Origin: Oscillospiraceae bacterium
Lineage (GTDB): Bacteria > Bacillota > Clostridia > Oscillospirales > Oscillospiraceae
DNA: 64,000 bases
Direction of reading: 5' to 3'
NCBI GenBank assembly: GCA_015067435.1
Contig: SVMM01000003.1
Location: forward strand, 174,845-238,844
A program made the position numbers and the translations under genes. Of the stretch, positions 8,519 through 16,857 are shown piece after piece (the first letter of the stretch is position 1; every line of letters starts with the position of its first letter). The notes below the pieces were generated by a model that was not told the origin of the DNA, did no database searches, and was given only the letters and a program-made list of their open reading frames with translations.

Positions 8519-9076
8519 ATGGAGGATCAAGCGATCATCGAACTGTATTTTGCCCGCAGCGAGGACGCCGTCGGCGAGACCGACCGCAAATACGGCGCGT
8601 TCTGCCGCCGCGTCGCATGCAATATTCTCAGCGTACGCGAGGATGCGGAGGAGTGCGTCAACGACACCTATCACGCCGCGTGGAACGCGATCCCGCCGGA
8701 GCGCCCCGCAAGCCTGCGGGCGTATCTCGGCGCGATCACGCGCAACCTGTCCGTCGCGCGCTGGCGCACGGAGCACGCGCAGAAGCGCTTCGCGGGGATG
8801 GAAACGCTGCTCAGCGAGCTGGACGAGTGCGTCCCCGCCCGCGAGGGCACGGAGGCGGACTTTGCGCGCGGCGAGCTCACGGAGGCAATCGCGGCGTGGC
8901 TGCGCGGTCTCGCGCCGGACGACCGCGCGCTCTTTGTGCGGCGCTACTGGTACGGCGACGCGGTCAAGGCGCTGGCGAAGGAGTGCGGCGTCGGCGAAAA
9001 CCAGATGGCGCAGCGGATGCGAAGGCTCCGCAGAGGGCTGAGGGCGGCATTGGAGGAAGGAGGTTTTTCCGTATGA
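8519..9076 (+). CDS. ECF-type RNA polymerase sigma factor
   Basis: A 185-residue sigma-70 family protein of ECF size. Region 2 is visible around residues 20-85 (DAEECVNDTYHAAWNAIPPERPASLRAYL, then RNLSVARWR). Region 4 spans about 115-175 (LAPDDRALFVRRYWYGDAVKALAKECGVGENQMAQRMRRLRRGLRAAL) with the helix-turn-helix near its end. It directs polymerase to a small regulon, usually including its own operon. The start follows agcggaggaacggc. Its stop overlaps the next start (ATGA), so the downstream membrane protein is translationally coupled and probably acts as its anti-sigma or sensor. Confidence 0.88.
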   Translation: MEDQAIIELYFARSEDAVGETDRKYGAFCRRVACNILSVREDAEECVNDTYHAAWNAIPPERPASLRAYLGAITRNLSVARWRTEHAQKRFAGMETLLSELDECVPAREGTEADFARGELTEAIAAWLRGLAPDDRALFVRRYWYGDAVKALAKECGVGENQMAQRMRRLRRGLRAALEEGGFSV

Positions 9077-10644
9077 ACGGCATCGACCTGTTTGACAGTA
9101 TCACGGCGCTGCCCGCCGAGCTGGTGGAGGAGGCGGAGACGCACCGTTTCCGGAAGACAACGCCGTGGCTGCGCTACGCGGCGGCAGCCGCCGCGCTCAT
9201 CCTGGCGGTCGGCGTCGGCGGCGTGCTGACGGGGCGCATCCATCCGCCCATGGCAGGTTCGGGCAGCGGAGGCGGTTCGCCCTACGCGGGCGGAGGCGGC
9301 GACGAGGGCGGCGAGAACGGGTACAGCTACATGCACTATGTCGGTCCCGTCCTGCCGCTAACGGCAATGGGCGACGCGGCGGGCGTCGCCGTCGAGCGGC
9401 ACGTGGACTACGATTTTTCGCCCTACGAGACGCGGACGGAAAACCTTGGCGACGGCGGAACCTATGAAGCGTGGAGCTCGGCAGCCATCGTCACCGACGA
9501 CTATATGCTGACCAATACGACGGAAGATGACAAAACGCTGACGCTGCTCTATCCCGCGGCGATGACGGTCAACGAGGCCGTGGAGCAGCTGCCGGCCATT
9601 GCGGTGGACGGTGTGAAACGTGAAACGGCGATATACGCCGGGCCGTATTCCGGCGGTTTTCGCGACGCGAGCGGCGGGCACGATCCGAATGAGCGGGTCA
9701 ATCTGGATGAGATATCCGACTGGGAGGGCTATGCTTCGCTGCTCTCGGGCGACAGCTATCAGGCGGCGGCGTTCGCGCCCGCGCCCGATCTCAACGTGCC
9801 GGTCACGGTCTATAAGGTGGACGACTACGTCTGCGCGCCGACGGACGCGGTGTACCCCTCGCTGCAGATCTCGTTCCGCGTCGACTACAACCAGACGACT
9901 GTGATGACCTACGGCTCCAACGGCGGCTCGGACGATGCGCAGCACGGCAAGTGCTCACGTATCGTCGGCGGGCTCACAAACGAGTACCGGCCGGCGGAAC
10001 CGATGTATATCGTTCTGTACGGCGACGACATCGACGGCTATACCTTACAGGGCTACGCAAACATGGGCGGCGATCCGGGGACGGAGATCGACGCGTCGGC
10101 GACGGTCACGCGCTATGAGACGACGCTGGACGCCTTCCTGCGGCAGATCATCGACGGGATGCTGGACGGACGGTATGAGTGGCAGTACGGCGCGGACCTG
10201 GCGGCGAGTGAAATACCGCGGGAGCTGCTGTACCGGCTGGCGGCGGAGCTGCTGACCCAATACGGCGTTTTGAGCGACGATCCGTACGAGCGCTATTTCG
10301 GGAGGCTGGAGGAGTTGTTCGAGGCGTATTCCATGCGGCGCATCCTCTATCTCTCGTTCGACGTGACCGTTCCGGCGGGAGAGAGCGTGCGGATCACGGC
10401 GGCCATGCGCCGCGACGGCAGCCACGACTTCATCGGGAAGAAGAAAAACGTCGACGGCTACGACCTCGCCACGCGCCTCGGCTCGACGCTCTCCTTCACC
10501 GCCCAGCGCGCCTCGGTCAGCCATACGGATGAAATCGTCATGGGTGAGAATAGCTTCGGCTTCGATCCCGACCGCGGCGTCACGGAGGTCGCGCTCGACC
10601 CGGCTGTGGAGCACTACTGGATGCAGGTGATGAAGCGGCAATAA
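9073..10644 (+). CDS. Single-pass membrane protein coupled to the ECF sigma factor (probable anti-sigma/sensor)
   Basis: A 523-residue protein beginning MNGIDLFDSI at the ATG overlapping the sigma stop. A short cytoplasmic N-terminus (about 1-32) precedes one membrane helix (about 33-52: LRYAAAAAALILAVGVGGVL), a Gly/Ser-rich stretch (about 62-85) and a large extracytoplasmic region with no motif I recognise. The position right behind an ECF sigma gene, with only a small cytoplasmic part, matches the layout of anti-sigma factors in Clostridia, but the N-terminal sequence shows no zinc-binding HxxxCxxC motif. A shared terminator follows. Function is inferred from context only. Confidence 0.7.
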   Translation: MNGIDLFDSITALPAELVEEAETHRFRKTTPWLRYAAAAAALILAVGVGGVLTGRIHPPMAGSGSGGGSPYAGGGGDEGGENGYSYMHYVGPVLPLTAMGDAAGVAVERHVDYDFSPYETRTENLGDGGTYEAWSSAAIVTDDYMLTNTTEDDKTLTLLYPAAMTVNEAVEQLPAIAVDGVKRETAIYAGPYSGGFRDASGGHDPNERVNLDEISDWEGYASLLSGDSYQAAAFAPAPDLNVPVTVYKVDDYVCAPTDAVYPSLQISFRVDYNQTTVMTYGSNGGSDDAQHGKCSRIVGGLTNEYRPAEPMYIVLYGDDIDGYTLQGYANMGGDPGTEIDASATVTRYETTLDAFLRQIIDGMLDGRYEWQYGADLAASEIPRELLYRLAAELLTQYGVLSDDPYERYFGRLEELFEAYSMRRILYLSFDVTVPAGESVRITAAMRRDGSHDFIGKKKNVDGYDLATRLGSTLSFTAQRASVSHTDEIVMGENSFGFDPDRGVTEVALDPAVEHYWMQVMKRQ

Positions 10645-10650
10645 AAAATG

Positions 10651-10694
10651 CGGCTGTGCGGAAACGGTTCGTTTCCGCGCAGCCGTGTTTTTTT
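10651..10694. terminator. Bidirectional terminator between convergent genes
   Basis: A 15-bp stem (cggctgtgcggaaac with gtttccgcgcagccg, one G-T pair) followed by a T run on the plus strand and an A run before it. It serves both the sigma operon and the leftward kinase operon. Confidence 0.8.
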
Positions 10695-10699
10695 CATAT

Positions 10700-13600
10700 T
10701 CATTCGTTCGGCGCGTCTGGCAGCAGCTGCTCCAGCTCCTCCCACTCGAAGTTGTCCGCCGCCTGCCGCATCTTCGCGAGGCGCTCGCCCTCGCCGTCCG
10801 GCAGGCGATAGCTCGCGAGCGAGCCCAGCATCTCCGCCGCACGGTCGTATTCGAACTCCGAGAGCAGCGCGCGGATCATGCCGTAGGTCTTTTGCAGCTG
10901 CGCCTCCGAAAGCGGCGGCAATACGTCGTCGGGCGCGTTCTCCTTCTCCGGCGCGGCGAGCGGCGCGAGATGGTGTCCCAACGCGCGGCAGCGCGCCAGC
11001 AGGCCGTCCAGCTCCTCGTCCAGCGTCCTGGTGTCGCCCGCCTTGCCCGCCATTTCCAGCCGCTCCGCCATCGCGCTGATCTCGCCCGCGCCGATGGCGC
11101 GCGACGTGCTCTTGAGCGCGTGCATCTTGAGCGCGGTGAGCGCGACGTCGCCTCCGGCGTAGCAGGCCTCGACCTCGTCCGCGAAGGAAAGGGCGGTTCC
11201 GGCATAGATCTTCAGCGTGTCGAGATACGTCTCCTCCGTGCCGCAGAACTTCAGTCCGAGCGACACGTCGATCTCCCCCGTTTCGCCGAGCCAGTCCGGC
11301 AGCACGTGCGCTTCCTCCGGCTCCGTTTCCTCCGGTTCCGGTTTCTCCTGCTCCGGTTTCTTTTTTCGCTGCTTCTGCGTCTCCACCCGGCGCAGCTTGT
11401 CCAGCGGCAGGCGGTCCATGAGCATCTTCTCCAGCGCCCTGCTGTCCACGGGCTTGGACAGATAGTCGGAAAAGCCCACGTCGAGGTACAGCTCCCGCGA
11501 GCCGGAGATCGCGTTCGCGGTCAGCGCGATGAACTCCGTCTCCTCCGTCCCCGGCAGCTTTTTCATCTCTTGCAGCGTTTCGATGCCGTCCATGCCGGGC
11601 ATCATGTGGTCGATGAAGATAACGTCATAGTGGTGCTGCTTCACCAGTTCGACCGCGTCGTAACCGGACGTCGCCGTGTCGACCGTGATCTGCGTCTTCT
11701 TGAGCAGCCCCTTGATGAGCGTCAGGTTGACCGCCATGTCGTCCACGACCAGTATCCGCGCGCGCGGCGCGTGGAACAGCTCGCTGTAGGCGGCGCGCTG
11801 CGCGCCGTCCCCCTCCAGCCGGACGGAATAGTTTCGGATGGGCGACCACTTGACGACCGGCTGCTCCACCGAGAAGGCGAACGTCGAGCCCTCGCCGTAG
11901 ACGCTGTGCACCTCCAGCTCGCTGCCCATGAGCGAGAGCAGGTGCTTCGTGATGCTCATGCCGAGGCCCGTGCCCTCGATGTAATAATTGCGCGCTTCCT
12001 CGATGCGGGCAAACGGGGAGAACAGCCTTTCCAGGTCCTCCTCTTTCATGCCGATGCCCGTGTCGGTGACGCTGAACCGGAGCGAGATCTTGTCCTCGGA
12101 GAGCTTCTCGAAGCCGATCTCCAGCTTCACCGAGCCCTTCTCCGTGTATTTCACCGCGTTCGTCAGGATATTGATGACGCATTGGCGGATGCGGATCTCG
12201 TCGCCGTACAGCAGATGGGGCGTGCGCTCGTCCGCCTGCACCTCGAAGCGGAGCCCCTTCTTCTCCGCGCGGCCGCGCGTCATGTTCACCAGGTCGTTAA
12301 TCAGCGTGCTGAGGTTGTACTGCGTGGGCACGATCTCCATCTTGCCCTCTTCGACCTTGGAAAAGTCCAGAATGTCGTTGATGATCGTCAGCAGCGTTTT
12401 TCCCGCGTTTTCGATGTTCTCCGCATAGGTCAGGATGTCGCTTTCGCTGCTCTCGCGCAGGATCATCTCGTCCATGCCGAGGATGGCGTTGATCGGCGTG
12501 CGGATCTCGTGCGACATGTTGGCGAGGAACGACGACTTGGCGCGGTTCGCGTTGTCCGCGTAGGTCTTCTGCTCCCTGTCGCGCAGCGCGTCCCGCGCCG
12601 TCTGCAGCACGGTCGCGCCCAGCAGGAAAATGAGGCCGATGCCGAGGAAGAGTCCGAAGCGCGGCGTCGCCGCGAAGTAGAAGTCCAACAGCTCCAGAGC
12701 GCCGAAGAAGGCCAGGCCGAGCATCCCCATCGCGGTGGCGAAATACTCCTTGATCCTGCCCGAACGGCCGTCCAGCACAAGCGTCACGAACGCCAGCAGG
12801 ATGGCAAGCGCCGCCCAGCTGTGTGAAATATCGAGCGTATTGTAATAGTCGGCGACGCCGGCGGCGTTCAGCACGGAGTTCACGAGCACCTGTATCAGGA
12901 TGACCGTCTCCATCGCCACATAATACTTTTCGTAGCGGTGCTTTTGCAGCTCGTTGAAATACATCATCACGAACGCCGGCAGGATCTCGATGAGGAGGAA
13001 CGAGAAAACGTTGCTCAGGGACGGCGCGCGGAAGAGCAGCTGGCGGATCGCCGACTCGCTGAGCGACCACATGCCGGCGACCAAAATCGCCTCGCCGAGG
13101 TACAAAACGGTTCTGACGGAGGGCATCCGTTTGCGGACATAGAAGCAAAATCCGACCGTCAGCAGTCCCAGCAGCGTCAGCACGATGGAGGTCATCACCA
13201 TGGAGAGGTTTTGCTGGATGTAGGGATACCAGACGTTGTTGCCGTAGCCGTAGGTCACGGTATGGTAGCGGCCGTTGCCGCCGTCCATGGAGATGATCTC
13301 GATCTCGACAACGCCGTTCGCGTCGCCGTCGTACAGATCGACCAGCAGGAACGCGCTGGGCGGCGCCTTCCGCCGGCTGAAATTCTCCACGCGGTAGTTG
13401 CCGCGCTCCTCCCCGTTGACGTAGACCGTCACGTTCTGCCGCTGCGAGCGGCAGCAAAGGTGCATCCCGTCGCGGACATTCGCCGGCAGCGTGTTGCGCA
13501 GGCGCACCGTCTTCCCCTCCGTCTCGCGGACGTTCATCGGAAGGCTCACATTCTGCTGCGTTTTCCCGCTCGGCTCAGAGAGCTTCCAGCCCGTCGCAAG

Positions 13601-13735
13601 CTCGTACGAGGTGAAACTGCCGATATGCGCCTCCCCCGCGCCGTCGGCAAAAAACATCGCATAAAGGAACAGGCACCCGGTGAGTGCCAGAATGATGATA
13701 AGCAGAGTTTTGACGATCTTATCTGTTTTCTTCAT
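10700..13735 (-). CDS. Hybrid sensor histidine kinase with receiver and Hpt domains
   Basis: A 1011-residue multi-domain phosphorelay kinase. After an N-terminal membrane helix (about 9-29) comes an extracytoplasmic beta domain (about 40-165), then about seven membrane helices (175-380), an arrangement like 7TMR-DISM receptors. The HisKA box FLANMSHEIRTPINA puts the phospho-His at 409, the ATPase domain lies at about 505-625 (NAVKY, DTGIGM, GTGLGM), the receiver has Asp709 in FIDHMMPGMDG, and a C-terminal Hpt domain has His872 in MHALKSTSRAIGA. All four relay sites are intact. No output regulator is adjacent, so the phosphate probably goes to a distant protein. It is the last gene of a leftward operon, 29 bases after the YqeG-VanW gene. 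Confidence 0.9.
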   Translation of the reverse strand: MKKTDKIVKTLLIIILALTGCLFLYAMFFADGAGEAHIGSFTSYELATGWKLSEPSGKTQQNVSLPMNVRETEGKTVRLRNTLPANVRDGMHLCCRSQRQNVTVYVNGEERGNYRVENFSRRKAPPSAFLLVDLYDGDANGVVEIEIISMDGGNGRYHTVTYGYGNNVWYPYIQQNLSMVMTSIVLTLLGLLTVGFCFYVRKRMPSVRTVLYLGEAILVAGMWSLSESAIRQLLFRAPSLSNVFSFLLIEILPAFVMMYFNELQKHRYEKYYVAMETVILIQVLVNSVLNAAGVADYYNTLDISHSWAALAILLAFVTLVLDGRSGRIKEYFATAMGMLGLAFFGALELLDFYFAATPRFGLFLGIGLIFLLGATVLQTARDALRDREQKTYADNANRAKSSFLANMSHEIRTPINAILGMDEMILRESSESDILTYAENIENAGKTLLTIINDILDFSKVEEGKMEIVPTQYNLSTLINDLVNMTRGRAEKKGLRFEVQADERTPHLLYGDEIRIRQCVINILTNAVKYTEKGSVKLEIGFEKLSEDKISLRFSVTDTGIGMKEEDLERLFSPFARIEEARNYYIEGTGLGMSITKHLLSLMGSELEVHSVYGEGSTFAFSVEQPVVKWSPIRNYSVRLEGDGAQRAAYSELFHAPRARILVVDDMAVNLTLIKGLLKKTQITVDTATSGYDAVELVKQHHYDVIFIDHMMPGMDGIETLQEMKKLPGTEETEFIALTANAISGSRELYLDVGFSDYLSKPVDSRALEKMLMDRLPLDKLRRVETQKQRKKKPEQEKPEPEETEPEEAHVLPDWLGETGEIDVSLGLKFCGTEETYLDTLKIYAGTALSFADEVEACYAGGDVALTALKMHALKSTSRAIGAGEISAMAERLEMAGKAGDTRTLDEELDGLLARCRALGHHLAPLAAPEKENAPDDVLPPLSEAQLQKTYGMIRALLSEFEYDRAAEMLGSLASYRLPDGEGERLAKMRQAADNFEWEELEQLLPDAPNE

Positions 13736-13764
13736 CTTTCGTTCCTTTATGACAGCGGTCGGTT

Positions 13765-15156
13765 TTACCGGACGGCGTCCTGCGGGAGCATATCGTGGTC
13801 GAACATGACGAGAGAATGGTTGTCCCGGATCAGCCTGGTTTCCAGCAGCTCGCCGGAGGCGTTGTCAAACGTGTCGCGGTAGATCTTCGACACGCGGTAG
13901 ATCTCCTTGCCCTCCCGTTGGAAGTGATGACCCTCCTCGCGCAGCTCGTAGCGGCGGCTTTCCGGCCTGTCGCACCGCAACTCCGCGCGCAGCGTCTCGC
14001 CGTCGCGCCAGACAAGGATCTGATAGTCGTCGCTGGTGTTGTTGCGCAGGCGCAGGTCGATGTAGTTGTAGGCGACGGACGTTCCGGCGCTGAACGGGAC
14101 GCGCTCGCCATGGTCGGGGGACAGCGCGTCGGAGTGGTAATGCACCTCCACCACGTCCAGCGGGCTGTGCAGCGCCAGCAGGTGCAGCGCGTTGCCCAGA
14201 TTGCAAAGTCCCCCGCCGAGGCCGGGGTGGGTGACGCCCGCCTCGATGACGCGGCCGTCTTTATAACCGCGCCGCCGCGTCATCTTCCCCACGCAGCGCC
14301 AGAACGAGAAATACTCGCCGGGATGCAGGATCATGCCGTGGATGGTTCCGGCGGCCAGCGCGATGTTGTCCGCCTTGTTCCACTGGAGCACGGGGTCGAT
14401 GTCCTTCCCCTGCTTGATAAGGCCGCAGGAATAGGCGTACACAAGGTTCGCAAGCGGCTCCGTGCGCTTTTCCGACGCGTAGGGCAGCGGGCGGAGCAGA
14501 TTTTGCAGATGCCGCTTCGCGGTCTCTTTTTTTGCCGAGATGTGGTAGCTGAGCGGATTGATGTCGCTGAACAGGATCTCATGGCGCGCGAAGCGCCCCA
14601 GATTCTCCGCCGTGGAGGGATTCTCCGCCTTAACGTCCACGCCGCCCAGCCGCCGGTCGGCCTTTGTGAAGCGGTAGAGCGCCAGCACCGCCTTTTCGAG
14701 ATACCGCTTCTTGCCGATCCGCTTCTCGCTGTCCAGCCGGATGAATTTGACGAGCACGTTCGCCATGCCGGCGCGGTTCGCGCCCAGCACGTCCTTGAAC
14801 ATCTGGTCGCCCAGACAGACGATCTGGCCCCTGTCCAGTCCCATCAGCTCCGCCGCCTTGAGAAAGCCGTCGCGCGAGGGCTTTCCCGCGTCGCAGACAT
14901 AGACCGCGTCGATGTTCCGGATGAAGCGCAGCACGCGCTCCTCGTCGTTGTCGGTCACAAAGGCGATCTGAAAGCCCATGTCCCGCAAATCGCGCATCAG
15001 CGCCTCCACCTCGGGCGTCGCGTCGTCCCCGTGGTGGACGAGCGTGTTGTCGATGTCGAAAATAAGTCCGCGAAAGCCCTGCTCGTAGAGCCAGCGGTAA
15101 TCCACGTCAAACGCGCTGCCCGCCGTTTCGTAGGGGTACAGTTCCTTCAGCTTCAT
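13765..15156 (-). CDS. YqeG-type HAD phosphatase fused to a VanW domain
   Basis: A 463-residue protein joining two normally separate families. Residues 1-175 are a complete YqeG-type HAD phosphatase: DIDNT nucleophile motif (Asp34, Asp36), VTDND (motif II), KPSRDGF (motif III) and LGDQMFKDVLGAN (motif IV). From about residue 195 a VanW domain follows (FSDINPLSYHIS, then LHPGEYFSFWRCVGKMTRRRGYKDGRVIEAG and GLGGGLCNLGNALHLLALHSPL). The join is in frame and I see no sign of frameshift. The ATG at 15156 overlaps the upstream stop (ATGA) and has GGAG in front. VanW proteins occur with cell-envelope genes and their role is unclear. The fusion might couple a soluble phosphatase to that role. Confidence 0.85.
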   Translation of the reverse strand: MKLKELYPYETAGSAFDVDYRWLYEQGFRGLIFDIDNTLVHHGDDATPEVEALMRDLRDMGFQIAFVTDNDEERVLRFIRNIDAVYVCDAGKPSRDGFLKAAELMGLDRGQIVCLGDQMFKDVLGANRAGMANVLVKFIRLDSEKRIGKKRYLEKAVLALYRFTKADRRLGGVDVKAENPSTAENLGRFARHEILFSDINPLSYHISAKKETAKRHLQNLLRPLPYASEKRTEPLANLVYAYSCGLIKQGKDIDPVLQWNKADNIALAAGTIHGMILHPGEYFSFWRCVGKMTRRRGYKDGRVIEAGVTHPGLGGGLCNLGNALHLLALHSPLDVVEVHYHSDALSPDHGERVPFSAGTSVAYNYIDLRLRNNTSDDYQILVWRDGETLRAELRCDRPESRRYELREEGHHFQREGKEIYRVSKIYRDTFDNASGELLETRLIRDNHSLVMFDHDMLPQDAVR

Positions 15157-15824
15157 GGCCGCTCCATATACGCGCACACGGCGTCGATCTGGGCGGCGAT
15201 ATCGTCGCCGAAACGGTGGTCAAAAAAGGCGCTGCCGATGGTGAAGCTCCAGGGTCCGAGCTCCTTGAGTTCATCCAGCCGCCTGTAGCTGTCGACGCTG
15301 CCCGCCACGCACACCGGACCGGGCACGGCCTGAACCACCTGCCGGTTGAGCGCCGCACCGTCGCCGGTGTAGCGGTAGCCCAGCAGGTCGATGCCGTACG
15401 CGCCCTTTTCGAGATACCGCTTCGACTGCTCGATCATGGACTCCGCCGTGCCCTCCAGCACGGAGGGGCGGTCGCGCACCTCGCCCACGAACGGGCAGTA
15501 GCGGATGCCCCTTTCCCGGCAGAAGCTGTTGATCGAGTCGAAGTACATCGTGCCCATCAGCAAGTCGCAGCCGCATTCCGCAGCCGTCCTCGCGCCGTGC
15601 AGCCCCTCCTCCTCCGAATAGGCGACGACCTCCAGCGCGGTGGTCTTGCCCTCGTCGTGCATGTAGGCAAAGAGCCTTTTCATCTCGTCCGGCGGTATGC
15701 CCTTTTCCTTAAAGCCCCAGTACGTCGCGGCGCTGTGCCGGCACGCACGGAATACGTCGTAGGCATTTGGAACGGTCATATCGTTGTAGGTGAGCATCAC
15801 AACGAGAGCTGGAACATGTTTCAT
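15153..15824 (-). CDS. TIM-barrel-like protein of unknown function
   Basis: A 223-residue protein of about the length of a single TIM barrel. Strand-like segments alternate with helices, and the late segments PGPVCVAGSVDSYRRL and PWSFTIGSAFFDHRFG look like the phosphate-gripping ends found in HisA/NanE/KDPG-aldolase-type barrels. I cannot assign a reaction. It is the first gene of a leftward operon and overlaps the YqeG-VanW start by four bases, so the two are translationally coupled. A phosphosugar or phosphate-bearing substrate would fit both its barrel ends and the neighbouring phosphatase, but this is inference. Confidence 0.6.
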   Translation of the reverse strand: MKHVPALVVMLTYNDMTVPNAYDVFRACRHSAATYWGFKEKGIPPDEMKRLFAYMHDEGKTTALEVVAYSEEEGLHGARTAAECGCDLLMGTMYFDSINSFCRERGIRYCPFVGEVRDRPSVLEGTAESMIEQSKRYLEKGAYGIDLLGYRYTGDGAALNRQVVQAVPGPVCVAGSVDSYRRLDELKELGPWSFTIGSAFFDHRFGDDIAAQIDAVCAYMERP

Positions 15825-15879
15825 CGTGTTATTTCTTCTTTCATCAGCGATTGGGGTATGCAGTCAATGCTATCAAATA

Positions 15880-15909
15880 ATGATACCATACTGTCCCGCC
15901 ACAATGCAA
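15880..15909 (-). promoter_or_regulatory. Promoter of the TIM-barrel / YqeG-VanW / kinase operon
   Basis: On the minus strand, TTGCAT (15904-15909), an 18-base spacer, then TATCAT (15880-15885) with an extended TGG before the -10. Apart from this I see nothing else in the 205-base gap 15825-16029. Confidence 0.6.
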
Positions 15910-16029
15910 GTCCGGAAGCGAAAAAAGTCGATTTGGGGCGACATTCGGAAAAAAATTTGGGAAAACCAGCCAAATGTCCGCCGCATCAGAATTTCAAATG
16001 AATGAAAATACAGTCCTTTCATGCCGCTC

Positions 16030-16698
16030 TCAACCGCCGAGCGAGGCGCTCAGCCGCGCCGTATACCACACGGCGGCAAGACACAGCAGCACGGCGGCGA
16101 GGGCAAGGATGGGCGCGAGGCGATCCGCCGCGGAGCGGATGCGCAGCAGCTTGTTTTCCAGCGGCACGTTCCGCTCCTGCCAGCGCATGAGCAGATCGTC
16201 GCCCAGCTGCTCCGCCCACGCGCCCGAAGGGGCGGCGTCCGCCAGCTCGGCGCAGAGCGCCTGCGCCCCGGCCTCGCCGGCGAGCCATTTCTCCACGCGC
16301 TCACGCCGCGTGCCGAGCGCGCGCGCCGCTTCCTCAGCAGAAAAACAGGCGCCGGCGGCGAGAAACACAGCCGCCTTGCGCTTGAGCGGGCGCTTCACCA
16401 GCCGCCACAGGTCGTCGCTGACCGCGGCGCCGGCAAGCTCCTCGAACGCCGCGCGCTTGAGCGGCGCGCTGCCCCTCCGATACCACGCGTCCTCCGACGC
16501 GCGGTACAGAAAACGGTAGAGAAGCAGCCGCGCGTCCTCGGTCGAGGGCGCGTCCTTTAGCTCCGCCAGATAGAGAAAGCCCTGGAACGCCGCCTGCTCC
16601 GCCCTGCGCGGACTGCCCGTGAGAAGGAGACAAAACCGGTATGCCGTCTCGCCCTCCGTATGCGCCAAATCATCGATAAAATTGCAAATTTCCCTCAT
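16030..16698 (-). CDS. Sigma-factor-like protein with C-terminal membrane anchor
   Basis: A 222-residue protein. The N-terminal half resembles sigma region 2 (FLYLAELKDAPSTEDARLLLYRFLYRASEDAW) and the middle a region-4-like helix-turn-helix (CFSAEEAARALGTRRERVEKWLAG). The conserved core is weak, and the C-terminus ends in a membrane helix (about 197-215: LAPILALAAVLLCLAAVWY). It may be a membrane-tethered or degenerate sigma-like regulator. The ATG at 16698 is preferred to the GTG at 16737 because GGTGG lies a few bases upstream while the GTG has no ribosome site. It is divergent from the peptide transporter operon. The family match is tentative. Confidence 0.6.
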   Translation of the reverse strand: MREICNFIDDLAHTEGETAYRFCLLLTGSPRRAEQAAFQGFLYLAELKDAPSTEDARLLLYRFLYRASEDAWYRRGSAPLKRAAFEELAGAAVSDDLWRLVKRPLKRKAAVFLAAGACFSAEEAARALGTRRERVEKWLAGEAGAQALCAELADAAPSGAWAEQLGDDLLMRWQERNVPLENKLLRIRSAADRLAPILALAAVLLCLAAVWYTARLSASLGG

Positions 16699-16747
16699 AG
16701 CGCCACCCATTTCCTCAAAGGCTTGTCGCAACTGCACAAAATAAGTA

Positions 16748-16776
16748 TTGCAATGGCGATGTTTTTCAAGTAATAT
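16748..16776 (+). promoter_or_regulatory. Promoter of the oligopeptide transporter operon
   Basis: TTGCAA (16748-16753), a 17-base spacer, then TAATAT (16771-16776), about 82 bases upstream of the lipoprotein gene. Confidence 0.65.
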
Positions 16777-16857
16777 CTATACTAGCATGTTTTCTGTGGG
16801 GATACAACCCCCGCGGGAGGCTGTGAAAAGAAGTACATCAAAAAAGAGGAGGAACCC

